A model generated the notes under the pieces. The model made no database searches. It was not told the DNA's origin and worked only from the letters and a program-made list of their open reading frames with translations. Below are positions 53,720-64,000 of a stretch of 64,000 bases of DNA, one piece after another (position 1 is the first letter of the stretch; each line of letters opens with the position of its first letter). The DNA comes from Erythroxylum novogranatense (Eukaryota > Streptophyta > Magnoliopsida > Malpighiales > Erythroxylaceae): NCBI GenBank assembly GCA_029891385.1, contig CM057226.1, positions 13,695,225 to 13,759,224 of the forward strand, given 5' to 3'. The translations under genes and the position numbers were made by a program.

Positions 53720-54879
53720 AAGTTTCAAGCTACATAAGAAGATACAGATGTAGGTTAGGTCATATTAATGAAACAAGAATCATAAAGTTACACAAAGAAG
53801 GATATTTAGATCCTTTCGATTATGAATCATATAAAACTTGTGAATCTTGTTTAAAGGATAAAATGATCAAACTTCCCTTTAGTAGAAAGGGACAACGTGC
53901 TAATGAGTTGTTAGCGCTTATACATTTATATATATATGGCCCTATGTCTACTCAAGCTAGAGGTGGATTTCCATATTTCATAACATTTACAAATGACCAT
54001 TCAAGATATGGTTATGTGTATTTAATGAAATACAAGTCTGAAGCCTTTGAAAAGTTCAAAGAATTTAGACTTAAAGTAGAGAAACAAATTGATAAGAGTA
54101 TTAAGACACTTATCTAATCGAGGTGGCGAGTGAATTTCTTAGTTACTTAAAAAAGAATGGAATTCTCTCACAATAGACTCCGCGTGAAACTCCACAACAT
54201 AATGGAGTTTCTGAAAGGAGAAATCGTACTTTATTAGATATGGTACGTTCCATGATGAACTATGCAGTTCTTCCAGTTTCATTTTGGAGATATGCTCTTA
54301 ACACTGCTACTTACCTATTAAACCGAGTTCCATCCAAAATCGTTGACAAGACTCCATATGAGATATGGATTGGTAAAAGACCAAGGTTGTCACACTTAAA
54401 AATTTGGGGATGTGATGCTTACGTGAAACGTGAAATGTCTGATAAGCTTGAAGCTACATTAGATAAATGCATGTTTGTGGGGTATCCAAAAGAAAGATTT
54501 GGATATCAATTTTATTATCCTCTTAAGCAAAAGGTGTTTATCTCAAGACATGTTATATTCTTAGAAAGAGAATTTATTCTCAAAGAAAATAATAGAAGTG
54601 ATGTGGAACTTAGAGAAGTTATAGTACCACAAACACACATCCAAATGGAACAAGAACCACAAGTTGATACATTAAATGTCCAATCAATGGTTTAAGAAAC
54701 ACATAGTCCGTGACGGTCTGGAAGGGTACGTCGTCCTCCTGTTAGATTAGATCTACATGTTGAAAAAGGAAGTGATGATGCTTCAATTTTGAATAATGAA
54801 CTTACTGATTTTAAGGAAGTAATGTCAGACATCGATTCTTTAAAATGACAAGAAGCTATGAAATTTGAAATATAATCCA
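53720..54879 (+). pseudogene. copia integrase fragment (copia D)
   Basis: Pre-integrase CRLGHINETRIIKLHKEGYL (53750-53805), then CESCLKDKMIKLPF, integrase core FITFTNDHSRYGYVYLMKYK (53975-54035), a frameshift after KTLI (54115), and TPRETPQHNGVSERRNRTLL (54178-54237). The C-terminal part follows at 54240-54695 (YEIWIGKRPRLSHLKIWGCD). A stop lies before ETHSPRRSGRVRRPP-type sequence at 54695. Ends at the target site of the solo LTR. Gag and protease are missing on the left. Confidence 0.88.
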
Positions 54880-57020
54880 TGTAAGTGGTAAGTCGACTTG
54901 TACCATGTGTAAGTCGACTTATGCTTGATCGGTACTAATAAGTCGCCTTGTTCATCAGTGTAAGTCGACTTATAGATGTCCAGTACCGTTAGATTGTTAG
55001 AGTAGTGCCCTAAAGGCAATCCCCTTTAGCGTGTTTTGTTCATAGTCTTGTACAGACTTTATGAATAAATAAAGCAAGGCATATTTCATTTATTTGATAT
55101 TCATTTTGTTATGAATTGATGTTGATCTTTAATCAAATTAATGAAGTCCATGATATATGACATAGCATGAAGGAAATTATGATGTGATCATACTACTGAG
55201 ATTCCTATCATGTGCAATTATGTCAGTATCTAAATTATCCCTAGTCATAGGATTAACGAGACTGGACATTGTTAATCCGGATAGACTAGCACATGTCATA
55301 TTCCTTGATTGGATCAAGCAGTGGATCTCAGAAACTGTAAATATTGAGATATTTAGAGTTGACATGTGGATACTTACTAGTGGTAGTAAGTACATTGGAT
55401 GACCTGCCATGAGATCATCACATGGGTATTCTATTATAATGTCAGTGATAATCTCATCATAGCAATGGTGCAAGTATCCTTAGACTTGAGGTACTCAAGG
55501 ATATCTTGGATACTGATTCTGTGCTTTGACTCCATTCCTTGTTGCCTTCCAGAGGTCGCTCATAGGGTGGTGCTTGGAGTGCAGTTTGAGGTATTGAAGG
55601 TAATTGAGTAGCCAATAAAGGATTCACCACTTCGGAATAGCGAATAGATACCCATAGCTTCTTGTCGGGATCATTACTTGGAAGTCTCTGGCACGAGCAC
55701 ACCGTGTCATGAAGAGGGTCTTCGTGGACATATAAAGTAATGAGTCCGGATGAGACCCGATATCACTGGGCTAGACTTCGGTCTAGTGAGAGTTGACACT
55801 TTGACCATACTCATAACCAAGTGGGGTATAGGATGGTGAAAGGACGAATTGCACGCAGTAATTGTCTCATGGAAAGGTTCGTGATCCGGTTCCCGATGAG
55901 CTCGGGTTCATTAGTCAAACCAATTACTTTCCGGTCGATTGGGGTCATGATGTGTTGCTAGGCGCGCTCATGACTTGCTTAGATTAAGTGTTAATCTAAG
56001 TGGCCAACATAACCGGAACCTAATGGGTCACACGATAAGAGTGGATCGGAAATCAGTAAAATAGTTTTGGATAGTGATCCAATATTTGGAGAGCAATAGG
56101 ATTAAATAGATCCCGATAAGATTGGGATATGTCCCGATGAGATCGCGACATCGACATTGCTGAAAACCGTTTGGTGATTTTTTTTGCGGCGGGCCCGAGC
56201 AGTGTAGGACCGACCCGGTATATGCGGACCACTTCAGCAACCATAAATATATCATTAATTAATTAGATTAATTAATATATATATATATGGACACATGTCA
56301 TTAACCTAAAGGAGGAGATGAAGTTTGAAAAGTCAAACTTCATCATTAATGATTATTAATCAATTTCTTTAGCCACCAAAGGCCACCAACGTGGCTAAGG
56401 CTTCACCAAGCCTTAAGTGTCCCTTTAATTAGCTAAGGGCATGAGAAATATGCTTTAACACTTAAGGAAGGTGAAAGTGTCGTTGGCTAAAGATTTAGGA
56501 GAAGTAAAGTTTGACTTTGTCAAACTTAATGATTAACTTGCTTTTCAAATGGCTTAAGGGTCTCCCACGGGAGACCCTCCACCAAGCCATTAGTTAGTCT
56601 TTACTTATGTTAAAAGGCTAATGAGAAGTCTTAAGGGTTAAGGAAGCATGGAGGTCGTCGATGGTGAGCATGAGATTCGAAACTTGATGGTTTAAGCTTA
56701 TGAAAATTGGATTTTCTAAAGGCTTTTCTCATCTCACTCTTCTTTAAGCTACTTCTCCAAGGTTGAATCCTAAGCTCTCCAAGGCTAAGGTGAGATCTAG
56801 CAGTCTTTTCTTTAGTCTAGCTATTCCCGGGTCAAAGGGGTTTGTCCCGGTTAGGTTTCCAACCTCTGCGTGGATACCGTTAGAGACGGTGTCTTTTGGT
56901 CGTTATGGTTTGACTGATTATACTTACACATGGATCCTGGCTTAAGGGAACTTCCCGGAACAAAAAAGTTTTGTTTTTTGCACTGTGTCCATGTGATGAA
57001 CACCCCGGGATTTTCCTACA
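54880..57020. mobile_element. Solo LTR, 2141 bp
   Basis: Starts TGTAAGTGG, ends TTTTCCTACA, with ATCCA on both sides (54875-54879 and 57021-57025). It splits copia D between integrase and RT. No coding potential. The left edge has four copies of AAGTCGACTT (one with a mismatch). It contains a TATATATATA run near 56275 and TA-rich leader sequence. Superfamily not assigned. Confidence 0.8.
54890..54971. repeat. Four AAGTCGACTT palindromes
   Basis: Copies at 54890-54899, 54911-54920, 54940-54949 (one mismatch) and 54962-54971, spaced 21, 29 and 22 bases. Each is a perfect 10-bp palindrome with a SalI-like core, apart from the third. Confidence 0.9.
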
Positions 57021-57200
57021 ATCCATGCACACTAATCAAGTATAGTCTTTGGTGGATGCACTGCAGGTATTGTACTTATTGGGTGCAAATGGATTTTTAA
57101 GAGAAAAATTGACATGGAAGGAAATGTACATACGTACAAAGCAAGGTTAGTGGCAAAAGGTTACAGACAAAAACAAGGAGTTGATTTTGATAAAACTTTT
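57021..57200 (+). pseudogene. copia D reverse transcriptase start
   Basis: After the target repeat it reads MHTNQV then LVDA, with a frame change to GCKWIFKRKIDMEGNVHTYK and ARLVAKGYRQKQGVDFDKTF, the RT N-terminus of copia. It is cut at 57200 by the gypsy LTR. Confidence 0.88.
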
Positions 57201-57747
57201 TGTAGCATCCCGTTACTGATGTGATGGGCATATCGGTTGATTGGGACGGGTTAGGATTTCATACTGCATTTTATTGATTGAGCATTCATTGACCTCTAAT
57301 TATAGAGGAATGAGTTAATTGCACATGCATTTTTAGGTACATGCATTCATGGCATTTTTCGGCATTTAATTGTGAACATGAATTGGTTTGTGAAATTTTT
57401 TGAGGTAATTATGTTTGATTGCGGCTTATTAAGAATTTTAGAATAATTGGGTTTGTATAGTTGAATTGAATTTTTGGGATTTGAAAATTGAAATTGGAGT
57501 ATATGATCCTGTGTTTTATATTTTTGAGGATTTATAGGAAATTTTCTGGAATTTTTAGAGTTATGGGTCCGGACCGGGGAAAGTGACTCAAAAACTGATG
57601 AATTAGTTTCCGGTTCCGAAATTTGATGGGCAAATGGTATGGAAAATTAGATTTACGATTTTAGGAATGATAATACTGAGCCATTGAAATTTAGAGACTG
57701 AAATTAAAAGATTTTGAGGACTTTGAGCTATAGGTCAAAATTTAACC

Positions 57748-57759
57748 TTTATATATATA
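57748..57759 (+). promoter_or_regulatory. TATA box of the gypsy LTR
   Basis: TTTATATATATA followed about 30 bases on by a pyrimidine-rich stretch suited to a transcription start. Equivalent to the site at 27365-27376 in the related LTR. Confidence 0.55.
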
Positions 57760-58139
57760 CCTTAGGTTTTAAATTTTGACATTTAACCTTCTTCTTCAAC
57801 CTAGGGAAAATTTCCTCTTTTTCTTCGTGGATGATTTTGTTCCTTCCTTCCCTTCTTGATCGTTGCTTGCTTTCTTCCCTTTTGTGCGAGCCTAGCTTGA
57901 TCCTTGAGAGAATGAAGATTGGTGAGTGTTAAGGGTTCACCGTGGGTGTTAGGCGTTAGAGAAGAATTTTCGAAGGTTTAAGGATTTGAGGCTTGATTGG
58001 TAAGTTTAATGGTTTTAATGTTGTTATTTATTGTTGTTTGATGCATTTATGGTGTTTAATGTGGAAGATAGGGTAGTTTAGAGGGAGTTAATACTGGTTT
58101 AAGAGAGAAATGGGAAAAAGTCGATCAGAGAAGACGATG

Positions 58140-58330
58140 GAGCTCGCACGTCGTGATGTCTGAAGAGCGGCCTCGCCGCGACGAGCAGGGCGAGACGCCG
58201 CGGTGAGCGTATGAATTCCACGTCGCGACGAGCCTTAGGAAGGTGTTCACCACAGCGAGCGTTTTCCACGCCGCGGTGAGCGACCCTCTGTACACTGCGG
58301 CGAGAGATCTTAGGCCGCGGCGAGGGACAA
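58140..58330. repeat. CpG-rich palindromic repeats, about 8 units
   Basis: Units such as CCTCGCCGCGACGAGC, GACGCCGCGGTGAGCG, CACGTCGCGACGAGCC, CACGCCGCGGTGAGCG and GGCCGCGGCGAGGG recur every 20-35 bases. Strong local CpG enrichment in AT-rich surroundings. Counterpart at 26640-26830. Confidence 0.85.
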
Positions 58331-59762
58331 ATTGCTGAATGGATGAGTTTCAATTTTTGGGGCATAACTTATGGTGTAGACCTCCAATTGAGGTGATTCT
58401 TGATTTGTTATGAACTAGAGAAAGAGGTCTACATTTGAGGAAAAGAATGAAAGTTAGAAATTTATTTAGTATGGTATCAATCATAGAGAGATAGTCGATT
58501 ATACTTCCTATTGCAATCTAAGAATTGTATTATGATAATTGGAGTAATTGGGGTTATAGCATCAGAAAATCATGAATATGCATCGTACATATTTTCATTA
58601 AGACATGTGCATCATTGAATTGTTTTGATTGAGCATCTAGTAATGGGAAATTCTTTAACTGTTATAGAGGTACCGTTGGATCGTCATTCCACGGATATTG
58701 TTGGGACTTCCAGATAGTAGCTCAGAAGTTACAGGTGAGTAACCTAGTTGGTTCCTCAATTTCTGATTGTTAAATGCTCTGTGTGAACTGTTTGCAAATG
58801 TGAATTGTATGATTTCGGGAATGGTTAGGATCGAAATGCATGCTTTTGATAAATTGGGTTTGTCTGCTACGTTATTATGAGAAATTGTGATAAATGGGCT
58901 TTTATAGCCATATGATTGTGAATTATTGAGCATCTGCATTTCATGCATAAATGCATGAACAAATAATGAACGTTGTGACCAGAGTCGTCGCTAATACTGA
59001 AAGGAGCCTTGAGCTCGAATACTGTCATTGAACCAAGCCTCGAGCTCGAGGGGAGTTAGTGCATCCTGCATGAGGGCTCTCCTACTCCCTAGACGCGTCC
59101 ACTAAACATTGATTACTGAATATTGCGCTCGGTCACAACACTGAAATAAACTGGAAAAGAGTCACATATGCATTGCTTACAAGTGTGATAACTGATTTGT
59201 GATAACTACTGAATTCTGTGATGGCTTGAGAAATTGCAAACTACTATATGATATTTTGAATGTTACTGTGATGTGTTGTACGCAATTTGCGTAATGCATG
59301 AATTGGGTGAACCATCGATGATGGTTTCTCATTGAGTTCGCAAACTCACCCAAAATTGCATCTATTTTTCAGGACTGATAGATTAGGCTCCTAGCTCTAT
59401 AGATAGACTTTTCCTGCCGTGTGAGCGCGTTGACAGAGAAGCGATGGCACACAGGTCGATCAGCTAGGATTGATTTTGAGGATGTCTTAGTATAGACTTT
59501 TGTATTAGTTTCTTTTTTGGAGTATTGTATTTAGACCGTAGGGAACTAATAGACTTGTCTATATTTCTGTTTAAGGTTATGAAATGAGAAAAATATTATG
59601 GTTTTAAATTTTAGTGATTTTGATATTGCGGTTTTATTGTATTGATGCCATGTGGATTATAGAAATGATCGATCGTAGTGCACCCTCATTGTGGGATATG
59701 CGTCGGAACGACCCACGGGCGTCCCGGTGCGTACCCTGCGGTGAGCGGGTGCTACATTTAGG

Positions 59763-59774
59763 TGGTATCAGAGC
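59763..59774 (+). other. Primer binding site of the gypsy element
   Basis: TGGTATCAGAGC six bases after the 5' LTR, complementary to initiator tRNA-Met. Confidence 0.92.
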
Positions 59775-59937
59775 ATGGTTTGACATCTTATGGGCATAGT
59801 GTATTTTTAGGCTTGAATTACAGTGAGAAAAGTGGAAATTGATTAAAATTCTTGTTTGTTATAGGTCATCAGTTCTTGGAGATCAAGTTGATCAACCAGC
59901 TGACTTAGGATCAGTGGGAGCTAGTAGGGAGTCCTCT

Positions 59938-61155
59938 ATGCCTCATTCTGAGGAGTTGCCTCTTAGAGTTCCCGTGAGACGGGAGAGGAGGTATGACCGA
60001 TGGCTGCAAAGTGGGGTCATTGATTTCTATGGCGGCCTGAGACCTGCTGAGGTGAGGATGGCTGGAGAGGACTGAGAGAGTCGTCGATCAGATGGACTGC
60101 GACTCTGATGAGCTTTTCGACTATGCAGTCTCTCTCCTTGAGGTCCAAACATATCGGTGGTGGAAGGCATCTGGCGATACCACGGACCTATATTCGGCGT
60201 GGGATGATTTTACGAGAGCTTTAGGGACAATTATATGCCCAAGGTTTATTTGGAGATGAAGATGGGAGTTTTGGAGTTGAGGCGAGTCGGATGGCGGTGG
60301 TGAGTATGAGGTGAGGTTCGATGAGTTGATGGGGTATGCTTCTGTTCTGATTGCTACTAAGGCTGACAGGTGCCGGAGATTTGAGGGCGGACTCAATCTG
60401 GAGATCCGTACCAGGTTGGCCCGATCTGACATGGGCACTTTTATCGAGTTGAGAGCTGCTGCGGTCGGATCGGCGACTTCGAGAGCAGTCGGTGAGATTG
60501 GTCGAGAGTCCGAGGCAAGAGGCCAAGTGATAGTCGAGGCGATCTTAGCGAGAGGGTTCGATGGCGCCATAATAGGCCCTTCAGGTCCTCTGGAGGAGTT
60601 AGACAGTCTGGATTTAGGCAGAGAGGCAGAATTGTACAGACTGGTAGTGGCAGTGCTAGAGTTTCAGGGTAGTTTCCTTCAGTCTGTGAGCATTGTGAGA
60701 GGAGACACAGTGGAGAGTGTCGGTGGCTGGCTGGAGCTTGTCTTAGGTGTCGCTTGATGGACCACTTGGTTAAGAATTGCCCCGACACCTTGGGAGCTCA
60801 GTCTATTATGACTGGGAGATCTGGCAGCAATATCACGGTGCAACAGAGCCGTGGGGGTGGATCTGGATGTAGGGGCCGAGGTCGAGGTCGAGGCCGAGGC
60901 CGAGTGAGGATCCGTAGTGGGGCGAGGGGAGGCGGCGAGAGCAGACAACAGTCGAGCTAGAGTCTATGCCATGACTCGGCAGGAGGCTCAGGATTCCCCA
61001 GATGTTGTTGCAGGTATGCTTCTGATTTCTGGCTTTGAAGCATATGCATTGTTGGATCCTGGATCCACTCATTCATTTATTGCACCGCATATGGCATGTA
61101 GACTGCATGGGGATAGGGAGAGGTTACAGTATGGGCTAGAGGTGAGTACACCTCT
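59938..61155 (+). pseudogene. gypsy gag and aspartic protease, frameshifted
   Basis: Gag near 60000 reads FYGGLRPAEVRMAGED, then after a frameshift QMDCDSDELFDYAVSLLEVQ and YRWWKASGDTTDLYSAWDDF (60092-60205). Another frame follows with YEVRFDELMGYASVLIATKA and FEGGLNLEIRTRLARSDMGT (60305-60435). A CCHC knuckle CLRCRLMDHLVKNC (CX2CX4HX4C, 60739-60780) follows, then an Arg/Gly-rich linker, and the protease core GFEAYALLDPGSTHSFIAPH (60960-61095) with EVSTPL at the break. Its function was particle formation and polyprotein cleavage. At least three frame changes. Confidence 0.9.
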
Positions 61156-61345
61156 TGTTAGAACCCCTCCCTGGTAAGTGGCGGGCTCGACGTCCTACAT
61201 GACATCTGGACGCGCATCCCACGAGGGAGGGATTTCTCACCCCAAAAGGAACCTCAAATCGAACTTAATTTAACGTTATCCGAACAAAACTTAATAAATT
61301 CAACATAATTATCCTCCAATAAAAAAATGATTTACTTAGGGCCCA

Positions 61346-62420
61346 TAACTAATTCCGATTCCTAAGCTAAAATGAAATTCCATATCTCTAGGTCAATTAG
61401 AAACAGAAATCACCTCAATCGGATCTCTATAGCTCACAAAAACGCCCGAAAATGGAATTACCTTCAAAACCATCACGTAAATGACTCTCTTTAATACTAT
61501 TCGAAAAGTCCGACCAAAACTTGACATTCTCATTTTACTAAAAAGGGGTATAAATTTTTTTTAGAAAACCAACGCTTCGAAAACCGAGTGAATCTGAGGC
61601 CAAACGAAAAAGTTACAAGCAAAAGAGTGAGCGGAGGACATTCAGAGATTAGGCATGGGCACGTCTAAGAGATTTAGAGACTAGACATGGCCACGTTTAA
61701 GAATGAAGTCTGGATTTGTAGGAAAATTTCAGAATTGACAAACATCATAACTTTTGCTCCCGAAGTCTAAAATTCGTAAATTTTGTATCAATAAAAAGAT
61801 AAAAGGGAGCTCTACAACTTCATAGAAGGATTTAAAAACTACTTTAGTCATTAAGAGGGTCAAAATTTGCTTTAAAGTTTCAGCCCAAACTCAAATCCTC
61901 CTACACCATGCCAAAAGTTTGAAAATTCATATCTTTTAGCTCACAAGTCGAAAAATGTCACATTTTACCTCATTGGAAAGATAAAGAAAGGATCTACAAA
62001 CTTCATGCAGGGTGCAAAAATTAAATCGGTCATTAAGGGAGGTAAAAACACACTTAACGTTTCAGCCTAAATGAAAAACCAATGGAACAGTAATTTGACA
62101 CAATGAACAGTAACTGTCAACATTCCAAACCTCATAATTTTTTATTCCTAACTCCAATAATTGCAAGACATACCTCATTTTAAAGATAGAAAGATAATCT
62201 ACATTTTTCATGAAGAAAGAAAAAACCAAATCAGTCTCTAAGAGGGTGAAAAACCCCTCTAAACGTTCTGCAAAATTTCATGACTAACAACAGTGGCTGA
62301 AACCTTTCAACTCTCATAACTTTTTCATTTTAAATCCAAATGTGACAAACTTTATGTCATTGGAAAGATTTAAACAAGTTATACATTCTTCAAGAAGACC
62401 ACATAAACTAATTCAAGCTC
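61346..62420. repeat. Tandem 180-205-bp degenerate units
   Basis: Units starting ATAACTTTTGC (61748), ATATCTTTTAGC (61929), ATAATTTTTTATT (62134) and ATAACTTTTTCATT (62316), each followed by a GTC/CCAA block, a CATTGGAAAGAT-type block and AGGATCTACAA-CTTCATG-type sequence. A weaker unit starts at 61346. Confidence 0.75.
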
Positions 62421-63199
62421 TAAAGTGTTCTAAAACCTAAGTGAAGTTGTTGCCCAATTTTAGGAAAAATTGGACAACACCTCCCCTATTATGCAACTAA
62501 CCATAATCTTCAATTCTATTCATCCCGACTCAAGTACCTGCATAAAAACTCAATATCCAATGGCAGCAACACAATCCTAGGCTTCTAAACATTTCTCAAA
62601 CCATAAGGCAATCTCACTCCTAAGCATGTACTCATTTCCAATCCATAAAGTCACATGATTTCATTCTTTCCTTTTTGTCATTCTCAACCATACAACAATA
62701 CATTCTTAACAAAACATACATAAGATACATTTAAATTTCGAAACTCTTACATTTACATGAAATAAGTCAATACAAAGTCTCAAGGGCATTCTAGCTCGAA
62801 TACATCGAAAGTAGCAAAATCCAAAATACAAAGAGAACCATTTCTTCACAATACAACCTAAAGCATTGTTTTCTCAATTATCACTTCAAAAGCAAAATGC
62901 ATCTGAGTATTTCCTTAATCCCGATGCAATGACTTGGTTTCTCGCTCGATGCCTGTGGAGGGAAAAAATGGGGTGTGAGCACGACGGCTCAGTGGGTAAC
63001 AACTTAATAAACGAGAAATAAGCAAAAATCATCATTTAATCATTCATTCATTTTCAAAACAATGTTACGTTAATCACTTTCACTTTTCAAAATTTTTCAC
63101 AGAATTTATCACTTCAATGAATTTACACATTTAACGCATAACAAAATAACATAACATTTCACAAATTCATAAACAAAGTGGTTCGGGTGGATAATAGAA

Positions 63200-63340
63200 C
63201 GTACTACACATTTTTCGCGAAGCGGTCATGTGTAGCCGTGACGGATAGAAGTCCTTGAGAGGAACTCCACGGCCACTAGCGGGCAGGTGGGTGAAGCCTA
63301 TGGGTAGACAGGTGCACCTGACTCAGATGGGACCACCACA
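63200..63340. repeat. Hairpin zone of the reverse LTR
   Basis: Inverted pairs CTACACA/TGTGTAG, CCGTG/CACGG, AGTCCT/AGGAACT and CAGGTG/CACCTG follow one another, as in the arrays at 7105 and 25931. Confidence 0.6.
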
Positions 63341-64000
63341 AACCCAAAGAAAGCACATAATTCACACAATTCGAAATTATTAGCCGTAACTGGCCTTTAC
63401 CAATTTACTTTCGCATAACTGGGCCAAAATGGCAAAGCTTTTTTCCGAAGCCACAATTTCTCGTCTTTTTCACATAACAACCAGTATTCACATCATTTTA
63501 ACATGAATTCACAATCAGAGAATTTAACATACCAGTTAAACACATAACAAAGAGTAATTCATATTAACATTCTAAGTCATTTGAAAACATCAATTTGCCA
63601 AAATCACAAAATCCATCTTTTTCACTTATCAAATCATTTCGCCAACATTTCCAACATAAATTTATATTCAAGAAACATCACATACAAGTTTAAATCCTCA
63701 CAAAGAATAATTAATACAAACTTCTTAAATCATTGGAAAGCATTAGTTTGCATTTATTATAAAAGCGTTAAATTGCCTATTAACTCAATTATTAAGGAAT
63801 CACCCACCTTAATTCCTTTAGCTCTAGGATTGATTAATTTGCCTCTCCTCGACTTCAATGGCCTCTCTAAACCTTCATTAAGCATAATAATCCCATAAGC
63901 ATAAGAGATAGCAAAATTCATAATCCTTAGGAAGAGAAAACATGAATTAACACCTATCTAACTTTACCCATAACTTAACTAAGCTTTTAGCATCAAAACC

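Larger units (their letters stand above)
57201..59756 (+). repeat. 5' LTR of the gypsy element, 2556 bp
   Basis: Starts TGTAGCATCCCG and ends GCGGGTGCTACA. It is the same family as the reverse solo LTR at 25321-27911. Internal landmarks: TATA run (57748-57759), CpG-rich palindromic repeats (58140-58330), CAGGTGAGTAACCTAG (58732), a weaker hairpin zone (58985-59110), and GTTCGCAAACTCACC (59337). Confidence 0.93.
57201..61155 (+). mobile_element. Ty3/gypsy retrotransposon, Tekay/Del-like, 5' part
   Basis: 5' LTR (57201-59756), primer site (59763-59774), gag and protease. It inserted into copia D and was then interrupted at 61155 by another long-LTR element that runs off the window. Lineage is suggested by the LLDPGSTHSF protease motif and gag layout; the polymerase and chromodomain are outside the window. 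Confidence 0.9.
61156..64000 (-). mobile_element. Long LTR of another gypsy-type element, reverse, incomplete
   Basis: The boundary is TGTTAGAACCCC at 61156, on the minus strand an LTR end GGGGTTCTAACA, placed within gypsy protease codons. It has the same landmark order, reversed, as the LTR at 57201: hairpins (63200-63340), then GTTACCCACTGAG (about 63000), then the end. Four to five 180-205-bp repeats lie at 61346-62420. No coding sequence is recognised; 63581-63898 is open but resembles nothing. The LTR start and second target site lie outside the window. Confidence 0.65.

Noticed and set aside
55177..55702. Several 70-98-codon frames on both strands within 54880-57020
   Set aside because: They lie in a solo LTR with defined target duplications and resemble no protein.
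60754..60960. Arg/Gly-rich frame (GRGRGRGRGR) that might suggest an RNA-binding protein
   Set aside because: It is the linker between the CCHC knuckle and protease of the gypsy polyprotein, not a separate gene.

Overview
The window is nuclear DNA of a flowering plant, most likely a eudicot. It contains two spliced genes with GT-AG introns, surrounded by plant transposable elements: Ty1/copia, Ty3/gypsy, CACTA, hAT, LINE and MITE. The composition is AT-rich and intergenic distances are long. I cannot name a species. No tRNA, rRNA or CRISPR array was recognised.

The only host genes I can support are two full-length subtilisin-like serine proteases of the plant SBT5/AIR3 type (secreted, S8 family), at 12855-16479 and 41933-45552. 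Each has 11 exons of identical lengths, totalling 2325 nt (774 residues), with no break in either frame. They are products of a tandem segmental duplication whose upstream DNA is also duplicated. Homologous blocks are 1741-1890 with 22305-22465; 2164-4338 with 38458-40291; 10268-11390 with 40333-41690; and 12590-16528 with 41695-45602. Each copy also carries, about 1.5-2 kb upstream of its ATG, a decayed fragment of another subtilase 5' end.

Layout from left to right. 1-1740: 3' part of a dead copia element with a 117-bp LTR. 1741-4427: duplicated upstream DNA (copy 1), with a 279-bp hAT MITE. 4428-9651: a reverse copia element, internally deleted, containing a 2.4-kb gypsy-type solo LTR. 9652-12854: more upstream DNA, a relic subtilase fragment and a 1.2-kb AT-rich insertion. 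12855-16479: subtilase 1. 16715-20792: a decayed hAT transposon. 20793-22304: probable old copia non-coding remnant. 22305-22465: a sliver of duplication copy 2. 22689-38457: a copia element containing two later insertions, a 2.6-kb reverse solo gypsy LTR and an 8.7-kb CACTA transposon. 38458-41932: copy 2 upstream DNA with a short LINE insertion. 41933-45552: subtilase 2. 46183-48677: a second hAT transposase of the TTF/DUF4371 type. 49650-49935: a copia fossil. 50740-53160: leader and gag remnant of an Athila-like gypsy element. 53187-53690: tandem repeats. 53720-57200: a copia fragment split by a 2.1-kb solo LTR. 57201-61155: 5' LTR, PBS, gag and protease of a Tekay/Del-like gypsy element. 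61156-64000: another reverse gypsy-type LTR running off the window.

The history can be read from insertions present in one duplicate and absent from the other. The subtilase duplication came first. The MITE, reverse copia and AT-rich insert then entered copy 1, and the LINE and copia entered copy 2. The CACTA and solo LTR later entered that copia. The least conventional signals are arrays of short hairpins in the long LTRs whose stems appear to covary, CpG-rich palindromic repeats in the same LTR family, and a recurring 170-205-bp non-coding repeat syntax seen in two different element contexts.
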